A stretch of DNA of 64,000 bases from Mycolicibacterium sp. (GCF_016462545.1 NZ_JAEMTA010000001.1:1-64000); one strand, 5' to 3'; shown: positions 37,411-46,507, counted from the stretch's first letter. Numbers and translations are program-made. Notes: generated by a model not told the origin, from the letters alone.

Positions 37411-38716
37411 TCAGAACTGACCGCAGTTGGGCGTGGTGGGAACCCCATTGAAGCGGTCGGTGACCCAGGCCATGCTGCGCTCGCCGTCGACATAGAGGGG
37501 TAGCAGGTTGTTGAGGTCCAGCTTGTTGAACAGCGGAGGCTGCTCGTTGGTCCAGAGTTGGACGTCGGCGCCCATCGCGCACCAGTCGGCGGCGGTGCTG
37601 CGGGCCGCCTGATAGGGCACCAGGGGATCCCATCGGTTGTGCGAGATATATACCGGCGCTGAGGGTTTGATGTTGCCGACGCGCTGGGCTGCCAGGAGTG
37701 ACTTGAAAGGATCGTTGGACACCAAGGCGTTGAGGTCGGTGTTGAACCAGGGCTGTAGGTGCCGAAACGCGTAGTCGATGCCGCCTTGTAGGAAGCACGT
37801 ATGCCCGGACCAGTCGAGCATCTGCAGCCCGCGCGGGGTCAGGGTGTCGCGGATGGGTTGTTCAGTCTGTGGATAGGACGCAAAGATCCCTCTCAGCAGA
37901 TACCCGGCCAACACGGCGAAGAAGTTGCCGTCGATACCCGGGATCGCTTCGACGACATCGGTGACCGGGGCGTCGGCGAAGATGCCGACGACGTGGAGTT
38001 CGGGCCCGTAGGTGGCGGCCAGTTCACCGGCTGACAGTGAAGCCTGACCGCCGGATGCATAACCCCAGAACGCCACGGGGCCATGCGAATCCAGTGAAGT
38101 GCCGGGCAGCTTCATGGCGGCGCGCGCAGCATCGATCAACGCGGTGCCTGCCGCGACCCGAGAGGAATTGCGGAGACCCAGGGCCGTGGATGCCCATCCC
38201 GACGCCGTCGGTGACCACGATGGCGAATCCGCGGGCCAGCAACGTGGCGATGAAACCTTCCTCCATGTTCAACATCAGGTCGAGCCCTTGCGAGAAATGG
38301 ATGCCCTGATTGAACAGTCGCGACGGGGCACACTGCTCACCCGCGCCGTAAGGTCCTGTCGCGTAGGCGATCAACGGGCGGGGACCCTTGCCGGGCCACG
38401 GCACGTCGGGCTCGATGTAGGTACCAGTGACCGCGACCGGATTTCCCTGTGCATCGTTGCTGCGGTACATGATCCGCGTCCCAGTCCCGACGTAGGCGCC
38501 CAATTGACCAGACGGCTCCAGGACGAGGCGTGACGGCTCGGTGCGGATCAGATCGCCCGGGTTGCCTGGCGGCAGCGGTGTCGGCGGCGTGTAGAACTCC
38601 TCGTACTGGGTGTCGTCGGCCTGCGCGTAAGGGACAACGGTGATGCTGATGAGTACGACGACGGCGAGCACGATCACCGCCAGCGCTTGAGCAGTGGATT
38701 TTCTGGCGACCGTCAT
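37411..38716 (-). pseudogene. Secreted lipase (LIP family), frameshifted, nucleophile Ser replaced
   Basis: The first part (38716 to about 38165) has a signal peptide (MTVARKSTAQALAVIVLAVV, VPYAQADD) and the family's N-terminal half to TDGVGMGIHGPGSP. The rest (about 38165-37411) is in the next frame (VAAGTALIDAARAAMKLPG, FWGYASGGQAS, HNRWDPLVPY, PNCGQF). Restoring one base in the ctctcgggtcgcg run joins them into about 434 aa. In relatives the nucleophile motif is GYSQGG; here it reads GYASGG, so Ala stands where Ser is expected. The start has an aaggag site. It lies 123 bases before the FadD operon on the same strand. Confidence 0.78.
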
Positions 38717-38943
38717 GTGCGTGCTCCTTGTGGGGTGTCGTCGGCGCCGATCTGCGGAGTCCGGACCGGGGTGGCCGGCCACGCCGACGTGGCGATGTGA
38801 TGGCCGAGAACGCTAGGAAGCGATGTGACCCGCGACATCGTCCGCGGCCGATGAAGAGCGGCACGAGCTTTGTTTTCCGACAACAATCTTTGAACCACGG
38901 TGGAATGGGTTGTGTCGCCCAAGCTCGAACGGACCAGGGTGAA
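38717..38943. promoter_or_regulatory. Divergent promoter region, lipase/PucR
   Basis: The 227 bases between the lipase start and the PucR start should contain promoters for both. Close to the lipase start are purine-rich ribosome-site sequences; no clear operator was found. A PucR regulator next to the genes it controls is a common layout. Confidence 0.45.
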
Positions 38944-40266
38944 ATGGCAACCAGCGGCCGCGTGACGATCTACCGTTCACACGTGACGAATACTCGTCTC
39001 GACACCGACCTAGATCTCAGCCCCTTCATCGCTGAGATCGGCTCCCGGCTGCAGCAGCGGTTGGGCGACTTGTCGTCGGAAATGCGGGTTTCCCTCGAAG
39101 AGGACATCCCCGAGCTGCGCGGGGACGCGGGCTTGGAAGAGCTGCTCGGCGCCAGCGTGCACGGCAACGTCGATACCATCCTGCGGGCATTGCGGTATGA
39201 CATCGCGCTCGAGCACGTCCAGGCGCCGACAGCGGCCATGGAGTACGCCAGGCGCCTCGCTCAACGTGGAGTGCCGGTGCACGCGCTGGTTCGCGCATAC
39301 CGGCTTGGTCAGCGCCGGATGAACGAGTTCGTCTTCGGAGAGTTGACTGCGCTGGAGCTGGCCCCAGACGTCAAACTCGCCGTCGTCGACGTGGTGACCG
39401 GCACCCTGTTCGACTACATCGACTGGATTTCGCAGCAAGTCGTCGTCGTCTATGAGGACGAACGTGAGCGGTGGCTGGAGAACCAGAACAGCATCCGCGC
39501 GTTGAGAGTGCGCGAGGTCCTGACGGGCAAGAAGCCCGTGGACATCGACGCCGTAACGACGACCATCCGCTACCCGCTGCGCTGGCATCATCTCGCGTTG
39601 GTCATGTGGTACCAGGAGGGCGATGGCCAAGGAGACGAACTAGCTCGGCTGCAACGGTTTCTACGGGACGTGGGGGCAGCAGCTCAGGTGGCGGCGAGCC
39701 CCCTGTTCGTCGCCGCAGACCAGGTGAGCGCATGGGGCTGGCTTCCCTTCAAGGAGGCCTTCGATGCGATCGACGTGGTCCGTAGGTTCGCGCTGGCGCG
39801 TGCCGATTGTCCCAACGTGGCCATCGGCGTGGCTGCCCAAGGGGTCGAGGGTTTCCGCCGCTCGCATCGCGAGGCCGACGTGGCCCGTCGCGTGGCGATC
39901 TCGGGTGGCATGCTGGAGCCGGCGATCGTTGCCGCGACGGATCCGGGGCTGTCGGTTGCCGCGCAGTTCGGCGGTGACATCGTTCGTGCCCGTGAATGGG
40001 TGGCCGACGCCTTGGCCGATCTGGCGACCGACACCGAGAATGACGCGCGCCTGCGGGAGACATTGCGGGTGTTCCTGCGTTGCGGTGGCAGCTACAAGAC
40101 CGCCGCCGAAGAGCTGGGCATGCACTTCAACTCGGTGAAGTACCGGATCAACCGGGCGGTGGCCAGAAGGGGACGCCCGATCGAACAGGACCGTCTCGAC
40201 GTCGAGTTGGCCTTGGTCGTCTGCCAGTGGTACGGCGCTGCCGTGTTGATGCCAGACATGCCATAG
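38944..40266 (+). CDS. PucR-family transcriptional regulator
   Basis: A 440-aa cytoplasmic regulator. The N-terminal half is a helical sensor-like domain (LGASVHGNVDTILRALRYD, RRLAQRGVPVHALVRAYRLG), then a GGDEF-like linker region. The C-terminal helix-turn-helix (LRVFLRCGGSYKTAAEELGM followed by HFNSVKYRI) is the PucR HTH_30 signature. I use ATG 38944 because upstream sequence reads unlike the family and overlaps the divergent promoter; GTG 38983 is another option. It probably controls the divergent lipase and the FadD-FadE operon behind it, and possibly phaC downstream. Confidence 0.85.
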   Translation: MATSGRVTIYRSHVTNTRLDTDLDLSPFIAEIGSRLQQRLGDLSSEMRVSLEEDIPELRGDAGLEELLGASVHGNVDTILRALRYDIALEHVQAPTAAMEYARRLAQRGVPVHALVRAYRLGQRRMNEFVFGELTALELAPDVKLAVVDVVTGTLFDYIDWISQQVVVVYEDERERWLENQNSIRALRVREVLTGKKPVDIDAVTTTIRYPLRWHHLALVMWYQEGDGQGDELARLQRFLRDVGAAAQVAASPLFVAADQVSAWGWLPFKEAFDAIDVVRRFALARADCPNVAIGVAAQGVEGFRRSHREADVARRVAISGGMLEPAIVAATDPGLSVAAQFGGDIVRAREWVADALADLATDTENDARLRETLRVFLRCGGSYKTAAEELGMHFNSVKYRINRAVARRGRPIEQDRLDVELALVVCQWYGAAVLMPDMP

Positions 40267-40411
40267 CCCGAAGGCAGCCGCGGTTCGCGGACGACAATGA
40301 CGCGGTCAAGCTTTGTTCGATGCGGACGAAGCCTTCGGTACGTCGGCTCAATACGCTGCACCACATGGACCTAGCGCCGACGCGGCGCCGATGTGGTGAT
40401 GGAGGCGTCGT

Positions 40412-42118
40412 ATGTCGAATCATGCTGCAATCAACTGCAATTCCGGAGTCGACGAACTGGCCGCACCGTTGGACTTGTTGTTGACCAGCTCGGCGCTCGG
40501 GGTTGGGCAGAGGATGCTGCCCAACGTCGCATGGAGCAGGCTCGCTCTCAACCTCGCCCGGCGGCCACGAAGAGTGGTGGCTCGGGCAACGGATCTGGGC
40601 TGGGAGCTCGTCGGCATCGCCGACGGTCGCTCCAAGCTGACACCAGCCAAGGGCGACAAGCGTTTCGCGGATCCGGCATGGCAGAGCAATCCGACGCTGC
40701 GGCGCACGATGCAGACCTATATCGCCGCCACTGCCGCAGTCGAGCAACTCTTCTCCGACGCCGATCTCGATTGGCGAGACGCTGAACGGATTCGCTTCGT
40801 CATGGACCTTCTCGTGGAAGGACTCTCGCCGAGCAACAATCCGGCGCTCAACCCCTTGGGGTGGAAGGCGCTCATCGACACCGGCGGGCTCAGCGCGCTG
40901 CGCGGACTGCGAAACTTCCTCGGCGACATGAGGTCCGCACCCCGGGTGCCTTCGATGGTCGACCCCAACGCCTTCACGCTGGGAGAGGACCTCGCCGTCA
41001 CGTCCGGTTCGGTGATCTTCCGATCGGACGTGTTCGAATTGATTCAATATGCGCCGCAAACCAATGAGGTCACGGCCGTTCCGTTGCTCATGGTGCCACC
41101 GGTGATCAACAAGTTCTACATCATGGACATCGCGCCTGGGCGCAGCATGATCGAGTACTTCGTGCAGCAGGGTATTCAGGTGTTCGCGATCTCATGGCGC
41201 AATCCGACTGCAGAGCAGCGAGATTGGGGACTCGATACCTATGGCAGCGCCATCCTCGACGCGCTAGAGGTCGTCGAGAAGATCACCGGATCAGGTTCGA
41301 CCCACCTGCAGGCGTCGTGTTCTGGCGGGATGCTCGCCGCGATGACCGCCCACCACTTGACCGCGACCGGCCAGAAACACCGGTTCGCCAGCCTGACGTT
41401 GATGGTGACCGTGCTCGACCAGAGAAAGGCCGGCTTCGCCGCCGCCGCGATCGACGAACAGGCGGCGAACATCGCCACTGCGCTGTCCGCGCGTAAGGGC
41501 TACCTGGACGGACGAACCCTCGCCGAGGTCTTCGCCTGGCTGCGTCCCACCGACCTCATCTGGCGGTATTGGGTGAACAACTACATCGAGGGCAAGTCTC
41601 CGGACCCATTCGACGTGCTGTTCTGGAATGCCGACACCACGCGGATGGCCGCGGCCCTGCATCGAGACCTGGTCTTCACCGGAATGCGGAACGCTCTGGC
41701 GACACCGGGTTCGGTCAGCATGTTGGGAACGCCGATCGACCTGAGCGCGCTCACCGTCGACACCTACGTCGTCGCCGGAGTCGCCGATCACATCTCGCCG
41801 TGGCAAGCCTGCTACCGCAGCGCCCAGCTGTTGGGGAGCAGGGACATTCGGTTCGTGCTGTCGTCCAGTGGGCACATCGCGTCTTTGGTGAATCCGCCGG
41901 GTAACACCAGGGCATCGTATCGGGCGGCGGCCGTCGGCGGTTCGGACTCCGAGGGGTGGGCCGAAACCGCCGAGCTGCATCACGATTCGTGGTGGCCCGA
42001 CTTCGTCACATGGCTGCAGGAACGGGGCGGGGACGTGATCGACGCTCCGGATCGGCCCGGCGGATCCAGCATGCCGTCGCTCGAGCCGGCACCGGGCAGT
42101 TACGTGCGTGAACGGTGA
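40412..42118 (+). CDS. phaC: Poly(3-hydroxyalkanoate) synthase
   Basis: A 568-aa PHA synthase polymerising (R)-3-hydroxyacyl-CoA. The N-terminal domain includes DKRFADPAWQSNPTLRRTMQ and SPSNNPALNPLG. The catalytic alpha/beta-hydrolase part carries the lipase-like box QASCSGGM with Cys303, the Asp in AGVADHISPW and the His in SSSGHIASLVNPPG. Size and motifs fit the mcl/class II-like mycobacterial enzymes. The stop overlaps the GTG of the depolymerase gene, so synthesis and degradation genes are coupled. It acts at the surface of intracellular PHA granules. Confidence 0.9.
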   Translation: MSNHAAINCNSGVDELAAPLDLLLTSSALGVGQRMLPNVAWSRLALNLARRPRRVVARATDLGWELVGIADGRSKLTPAKGDKRFADPAWQSNPTLRRTMQTYIAATAAVEQLFSDADLDWRDAERIRFVMDLLVEGLSPSNNPALNPLGWKALIDTGGLSALRGLRNFLGDMRSAPRVPSMVDPNAFTLGEDLAVTSGSVIFRSDVFELIQYAPQTNEVTAVPLLMVPPVINKFYIMDIAPGRSMIEYFVQQGIQVFAISWRNPTAEQRDWGLDTYGSAILDALEVVEKITGSGSTHLQASCSGGMLAAMTAHHLTATGQKHRFASLTLMVTVLDQRKAGFAAAAIDEQAANIATALSARKGYLDGRTLAEVFAWLRPTDLIWRYWVNNYIEGKSPDPFDVLFWNADTTRMAAALHRDLVFTGMRNALATPGSVSMLGTPIDLSALTVDTYVVAGVADHISPWQACYRSAQLLGSRDIRFVLSSSGHIASLVNPPGNTRASYRAAAVGGSDSEGWAETAELHHDSWWPDFVTWLQERGGDVIDAPDRPGGSSMPSLEPAPGSYVRER

Positions 42119-42921
42119 CACCCCGCCGGCAACTCGTCTCGGCGCTCGGACAACAGATCCGGGTGGACGTCCGACGGGGTACTGGAGTTCCGTTGGTGCT
42201 GTGCAACGGCATTGGCGCCAGCCTCGAAGTGCTCGATCCGCTCGTAGCGGAGCTCGATCCCGACATTCCCATCGTGCGCTTTGACGTGCCTGGCACCGGG
42301 GGTTCACCGGATTCACCTCTGCCGTACGGGTTTCCGTACCTGGCGGTCGTGCTAGGCCAAGTGCTGAGAAAGCTTGACCTGGACACTTCACGCGTCGACG
42401 TCCTCGGCTTGTCATGGGGCGGAGCGCTCGCCCAGCAGTTCGCCTTCCAGAATCCACGCCGCTGCCGCCGGCTAATCCTCGTCTCGACGGGGACCGGCCT
42501 GATAATGGTGCCCGCTCGACCCGCCGTGCTCGCGAAGATGCTCACGCCGCGCCGATTCCTCGACCACGAATATGCGGCCAGGATCGCGGGTGGCCTCTAC
42601 GGCGGGACGGTTCGCACCGATCCAGCCGCGGTGGAACGACTGTTCGACCGGCAATTGATGGCCGGCTCACGGTTTGGCTACCTCCACCAACTGCTCGCTG
42701 GATCGGTTTGGACGAGCGTCTTCGCGCTGCCGGTAATGCGACAACGAACGCTCATCATCGCCGGGCTCGACGACCCCATCGTTCCCTTGTCGAACGCCGA
42801 GATCCTGCACTGCCTTCTGCCGCACTCGACGCTGCACCTGCACTCCGGCGGCCATGTCGATCTGATCACCAACGCCGCCCAACTCGCGCCTGTCATCGAC
42901 ATGTTCCGAAACAGCGATTGA
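42115..42921 (+). CDS. phaZ: PHA depolymerase-like alpha/beta hydrolase
   Basis: A 268-aa alpha/beta hydrolase starting at GTG 42115, which overlaps the phaC stop (GTGA). The nucleophile elbow is GLSWGGALAQQF, the acid is in AGLDDPIVPL and the histidine is in SGGHVDLI. Length and the gene order behind phaC match intracellular medium-chain PHA depolymerases. The symbol rests on this context. It would release hydroxy acids from stored polymer. Confidence 0.8.
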   Translation: MTPRRQLVSALGQQIRVDVRRGTGVPLVLCNGIGASLEVLDPLVAELDPDIPIVRFDVPGTGGSPDSPLPYGFPYLAVVLGQVLRKLDLDTSRVDVLGLSWGGALAQQFAFQNPRRCRRLILVSTGTGLIMVPARPAVLAKMLTPRRFLDHEYAARIAGGLYGGTVRTDPAAVERLFDRQLMAGSRFGYLHQLLAGSVWTSVFALPVMRQRTLIIAGLDDPIVPLSNAEILHCLLPHSTLHLHSGGHVDLITNAAQLAPVIDMFRNSD

Positions 42922-42967
42922 CGACGTGTAGCTCCGTGGCCCAGATACGCGCCCCGAACGCGCAACG

Positions 42968-42997
42968 GTCATCGAGATGTTTCGACGCCACGATTGA
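42968..42997 (+). pseudogene. Leftover duplicate of the phaZ 3' tail
   Basis: The last nine codons and stop of phaZ read VIDMFRNSD; 71 bases downstream the DNA reads VIEMFRRHD and a stop, with similar flanking bases. It looks like the end of a second, deleted hydrolase copy. Confidence 0.5.
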
Positions 42998-43010
42998 GGA
43001 TGCCGCGGCC

Positions 43011-43586
43011 CTACGTGATGAATCGGCGGGTCTGGCGTAGCAGGTAGGTGCGGAGGGTGTCGTCGTCGACGTCGGCGGCCAGGGGGTGCATGACGGCCAC
43101 GCCGATGGCGCCGGACAGCATGGCGGCCCCCAATCGCGCTTCGTCGCCGACGTCGCCGATGAGAGCCCCGTACAGGCGTGTCATGAACTGTTGAAACGGC
43201 GGATGCTCTGACAGCAGTCGTACGACGACGGGATCGAATTGCAGTGTGCTGGCGGCCTTGCGGTCGGCGATGGCCACGTCGATGACGGCAGCCAACAGCA
43301 CTTGACGGGAGCGTTTTGCGCTGGGCTGGGCTTCGGCGGCTTCCAGTGCGGCCGTCAGCTTGGCGAGCGTGCGTTCGGTGACGGCGATGACGATGTCGTC
43401 CTTGGCCTGGAACTGACGGTAGACCGCCGCCTTGGTGACACCGATCGCGTCGGCGATCATCTGCAACGAGGTACCGCTGACGCCGTGTTCGGAGAACAGG
43501 GCAAGGGCGGCGTCGAGCACCCGCGTCTGGGCGGGGCTGCGCGGTGGTGCGTCATCCGGGGCGCGGTCGGTCACGACGTCACACAC
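43011..43586 (-). CDS. TetR-family transcriptional regulator
   Basis: A 191-aa regulator. The HTH is at about residues 30-65 (FSEHGVSGTSLQMIADAIGV followed by TKAAVYRQFQAKDDIV), with a helical ligand domain ending LRQTRRFIT. The first start GTG 43586 gives MCDVVTDR; GTG 43571 (VTDRAPDD) is an alternative. It is divergent from the membrane-protein/oxidase-subunit operon, and a repeated candidate operator lies between them (43614-43646). It most likely represses itself and that operon. Confidence 0.88.
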   Translation of the reverse strand: MCDVVTDRAPDDAPPRSPAQTRVLDAALALFSEHGVSGTSLQMIADAIGVTKAAVYRQFQAKDDIVIAVTERTLAKLTAALEAAEAQPSAKRSRQVLLAAVIDVAIADRKAASTLQFDPVVVRLLSEHPPFQQFMTRLYGALIGDVGDEARLGAAMLSGAIGVAVMHPLAADVDDDTLRTYLLRQTRRFIT

Positions 43587-43613
43587 TAGCTGATCGGGCC
43601 TTGACCCTTAGTT

Positions 43614-43646
43614 GTCGATCGGCTACTTTACACGTAGTCGATCGGC
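43614..43646. promoter_or_regulatory. Candidate TetR operator: two 10-bp direct repeats
   Basis: gtcgatcggc occurs at 43614-43623 and again at 43637-43646, with tac...gta symmetry in the 13-base spacer. Each copy contains the palindrome cgatcg. It lies between the TetR gene and the divergent membrane-protein gene, where a repressor would block both promoters. Confidence 0.6.
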
Positions 43647-43718
43647 AACCGAGCCGGCTGGAGCGGCCGCGCAGCGGTGGTTTCGACGAAAGCCCTTCTG
43701 CTGGTGAGGATTCACGAC

Positions 43719-44450
43719 ATGAGGCGTACCGACGGTGAGCTGATTCTGGTGTGGACGCTGCCGGTGGTGGCATTCATCTGGGTCTCGGCGTTCGTCTTGT
43801 TTCCCGGATTCACCCCGCCGATGTCGCCGACGATGACCGCACAGCAGGTCGCAGACTTCTACCGCGATCCAATCAACGTCTCGCGCATTCGCTACAGCAT
43901 GATCCTGTTCAACTGGTTCTGCGTGGGCCTGATCCCGGTGCTGATCCTGATCGTGATGCAGATCCGGCGGATGGCCCATCGCACGCCGATCTTCTCCTTC
44001 GCGATGCTCGGGTGCGTCGCGGGCGGCCCAACCCTGTTCCTCATCGCCAACGTCTGCTGGCTGCTGGCGGCCTACCGCCCGGACCGGAGCCCGGAACTGA
44101 CCCAGATGTTCAACGACCTGGCCTGGGTCACCTTCACCGTGGGAGTGCCCTTCCTCATCGCGCAGAGCGTGATCCTGGCGCTGGCGATCTACTTCGACCG
44201 TCAGCCTCGGCCGATCCTCGCGACGTGGGTGGCGCACTTCAATCTCCTCGTCGCCGCCGCACTGGCGCCCGCCGCGTTCGCCGGGTTGGTGCTGGATGGT
44301 CCGGTGGCTTGGGACGGGGCGCTGTCTTTCTGGCTCAAGAACGTTGCCATCGCGACATGGATCGTCGTGATGGGTGTCGTTCTCGCTCAGGCGGTGTACC
44401 GCGAACGTGATGAACAGCGGGAGCCGGCCCGGGAACGAGTCGGCTCGTGA
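43719..44450 (+). CDS. Polytopic membrane protein (first of a paralogous pair)
   Basis: A 243-aa protein with about six membrane spans (LILVWTLPVVAFIWVSAFVL, MILFNWFCVGLIPVLILIVM, VGVPFLIAQSVILALAIY and others). ATG 43719 has ggtgagga upstream. It shares the loop YRPDRSPELTQMFNDLAW with the next gene's MRPDRDPQLLQWLYDFAF, so the two are paralogues. The stop overlaps the next start as GTGA. Function is unknown; the operon ends with orphan oxidase subunits III and IV, so a membrane redox or hydrophobic-substrate role is possible. Confidence 0.75.
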   Translation: MRRTDGELILVWTLPVVAFIWVSAFVLFPGFTPPMSPTMTAQQVADFYRDPINVSRIRYSMILFNWFCVGLIPVLILIVMQIRRMAHRTPIFSFAMLGCVAGGPTLFLIANVCWLLAAYRPDRSPELTQMFNDLAWVTFTVGVPFLIAQSVILALAIYFDRQPRPILATWVAHFNLLVAAALAPAAFAGLVLDGPVAWDGALSFWLKNVAIATWIVVMGVVLAQAVYRERDEQREPARERVGS

Positions 44451-45280
44451 GTGCTGTGAGGCCCAAATCGGTGCTGACCCTTGAACCGCCCAACGGTTCC
44501 CGGATGCACCGGTTCCTCTGGCACGCCCAGCACAACCCCAAGCGCGAGCTTTGGCTGGCCTGGTGGACTTTGGCCGTCTTCTACCAACTCTTCGGTCTGG
44601 TGTTCTTCGTCGTCACCCGCACTCAGCCGCCACCGAGCCCCGATTGGGATGCCGTGCGGGTTGCGCAGTGGTTCGGCGAGCATCATTACGGACTGCTCAT
44701 CGGATTCGCCATCATGTTCGTCATCACCGGGATGACCGCCATCATCAACGCGCTGATCGCCTATTCGATGCGGCGGATGTCGGTCAGCCCCGTCTTCGCC
44801 TATTCGTACCTGGTGATGTACTCGCTCAGCGCGGTGCCGGGGATGCTGCTGCTGTGCATCGTGCTGACCGTCGGGGCCATGCGGCCCGACCGTGATCCCC
44901 AATTGCTGCAGTGGCTCTACGACTTCGCCTTTCTTTCGTTCGCCGGGACCATGGGAGTGTTCCTGATCGGCTCGCTGGTGTGGATGCTGGCGATCCTCAT
45001 CGACAAGAACCGGGTGTTCCCGAAGTGGTTCGGCTACTTCAACCTGTGCAACGCGCTGACCGAGGTCGTCATCGCCCCGGCGTGGATCTTCCACCGTGGC
45101 GTGTTCGCCTGGAACGGTCTGATCTCCTGGTGGATCGACATGGTCGTCTTCGGGCTCTACACCGGTGTCTTCATCGTCCTGCTTCGTAGGCTGATCCAGC
45201 GCGAGGACTTTGGCACCGGGCCATTACCGGACCTGGCAACCGAGCCCACCCCCGGCGCCATCGCTGAGCTGCAGTCGTGA
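44447..45280 (+). CDS. Polytopic membrane protein (second of a paralogous pair)
   Basis: A 277-aa protein with about six spans. The opening NGSRMHRFLWHAQHNPKREL is soluble and basic. The loop MRPDRDPQLLQWLYDFAF and the following span match the upstream paralogue. GTG 44447 overlaps the previous stop, and its own stop overlaps the next start (GTGA), so the operon is tightly coupled. No family is recognised. Confidence 0.75.
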   Translation: MSAVRPKSVLTLEPPNGSRMHRFLWHAQHNPKRELWLAWWTLAVFYQLFGLVFFVVTRTQPPPSPDWDAVRVAQWFGEHHYGLLIGFAIMFVITGMTAIINALIAYSMRRMSVSPVFAYSYLVMYSLSAVPGMLLLCIVLTVGAMRPDRDPQLLQWLYDFAFLSFAGTMGVFLIGSLVWMLAILIDKNRVFPKWFGYFNLCNALTEVVIAPAWIFHRGVFAWNGLISWWIDMVVFGLYTGVFIVLLRRLIQREDFGTGPLPDLATEPTPGAIAELQS

Positions 45281-45882
45281 CCAACCGTCCTCGCGCCGAC
45301 GACCCGTTGGCGACCAATGTCGCCGAGCAACCCGGCCGTCGCGTCCCGGGCCAGCCGGACATGTGGGCGTTCGTGTTGTTCGAAATGCTGCTGTTTACCA
45401 GTTATTTCGCTGTCTACCTGTTCAACCGGGCCCAGGACCACGAACTGTATCTCCGATCCCAGGGCGCTCTGGATCTGCGGATCGGCGTCTTCAGCACCAT
45501 CATGATGTTGACGAGTTCGTGGGCGGTCGCGCGATGCGTTCAGGCTGCCCGTGATGGCCGGTACCCCGCGGCGATGCGCAACGCGTTCGTCACCGTTGCC
45601 TGCGGTCTGGTGTTCCTGGGTGCGAAGGTATTCGAGTGGGTGACACAGGTTTGGCGGGGAAACACGTTCTCCACCAATGACTTCTTCCAACACTACTATT
45701 TCCTGACCGCGATCCACTGCCTGCATCTGCTCATCGGATTCGTCGCGATCGGCGTCGTCGTCTACCAACTCCGCAGCCCGGCCAGGAGATGTCAGCAGAT
45801 CATCGAAACGGGTGCCACCTACTGGCACACGGTCGACCTGCTGTGGATCCTGATTTTCGCCATGCTCTACGTCGTGAGGTGA
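45277..45882 (+). CDS. Heme-copper oxidase subunit III family protein (CoxC/NorE-like)
   Basis: A 201-aa membrane protein with about five spans. Typical subunit III features are MWAFVLFEMLLFTSYFAVYL, the AKVFEWVTQ segment, FFQHYYFLTAIHCLHLLIGF and the C-terminal YWHTVDLLWILIFAMLYVV. The length is that of the short NorE-like members. No subunit I or II gene is near, so it is either an accessory to an oxidase encoded elsewhere or part of a different membrane complex with the paralogous pair upstream. Confidence 0.85.
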   Translation: MTNRPRADDPLATNVAEQPGRRVPGQPDMWAFVLFEMLLFTSYFAVYLFNRAQDHELYLRSQGALDLRIGVFSTIMMLTSSWAVARCVQAARDGRYPAAMRNAFVTVACGLVFLGAKVFEWVTQVWRGNTFSTNDFFQHYYFLTAIHCLHLLIGFVAIGVVVYQLRSPARRCQQIIETGATYWHTVDLLWILIFAMLYVVR

Positions 45883-45885
45883 TGG

Positions 45886-46179
45886 GTGAATACAAAGGTC
45901 GATCGGAGACTGCTGGCCGCGTGGTTGGTTCTAACCGCTCTGACCCTGACATATCTGTGGCTAGACCACTCGGCCAGCCACGACGGTGTGCTGACGCCGG
46001 ACATCGTCGTCACGGTGAGTGCGATCTCGATCGCTCTCATCAAGGTGCGCCTCATCTTCCGCGAGTTCATGGAGGTCCGACATGCCCCAGTGCTGCTATG
46101 CCGCCTCACCGATGCCTGGGTCCTACTCATCGCGGTAGCGCTGCTCGGCAGTTACTTCGTCGGGATGGTACTGAGCTAG
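45886..46179 (+). CDS. Cytochrome c oxidase subunit IV family protein (NorF-like)
   Basis: A 97-aa protein with three spans. The central ISIALIKVRLIFREFMEVR is the hallmark of prokaryotic COX4/NorF-like proteins, and RLTDAWVLLIAVALLGSYF follows. GTG 45886 lies three bases after the subunit III stop. It is the last gene of the TetR-linked operon; a hairpin lies about 50 bases downstream. Confidence 0.8.
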   Translation: MNTKVDRRLLAAWLVLTALTLTYLWLDHSASHDGVLTPDIVVTVSAISIALIKVRLIFREFMEVRHAPVLLCRLTDAWVLLIAVALLGSYFVGMVLS

Positions 46180-46381
46180 AGCCAAAGCGCGATCTCATGA
46201 GTGGCCCTTGCTGTCGGCGGCCCGCACCAATCGTCGTTGTCGGCAGCCGACGATTGCAAAACCGGCAGGCGGCGAGCACAAGTGGCCCGCACTTCCGTCG
46301 GACGGCGCCATGCGGGCTGTTCTACCGATCTCGGGTACCCGAATGACGCCGCGGTGCCGTCACCGGCATGACTGGACAGAT
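46180..46381. other. Gene-free stretch with a hairpin
   Basis: Nothing coding is supported here. It holds the inverted repeat listed at 46228-46256 and runs into a cyclase gene fragment. Confidence 0.45.
46228..46256. terminator. Possible terminator hairpin after the oxidase-subunit operon
   Basis: caatcgtcg and cgacgattg form a perfect 9-bp stem with an 11-base loop; an alternative inner stem gtcggc/gccgac exists. It lies 49 bases after the last operon gene. No T-run follows, so it may stall or stabilise RNA rather than act as a classical terminator. Confidence 0.45.
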
Positions 46382-46507
46382 CCCGTGGCTCTTGATCGCT
46401 GAGCGCAGCACGCCGTCGTGGGTCCGAAGCGCCGCTCGCATCGCGTGCGCGTCTGACTCCCACCGACGGGTCGAACCCTCAATATCGGTGAACAGGCTGG
46501 GTGTCGA
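46382..46507 (-). pseudogene. Fragment of a class III adenylate/guanylate cyclase gene
   Basis: About 42 codons read SLFTDIEGSTRRWESDAHAM and then RAALRTHDGVLRSAIKSHG, the start of a class III cyclase domain including the metal-binding FTDIEGST. After SHG the frame breaks into unrelated sequence, so the catalytic domain is lost. Such cyclase-regulator genes are abundant in mycobacteria and often decay. Confidence 0.65.
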
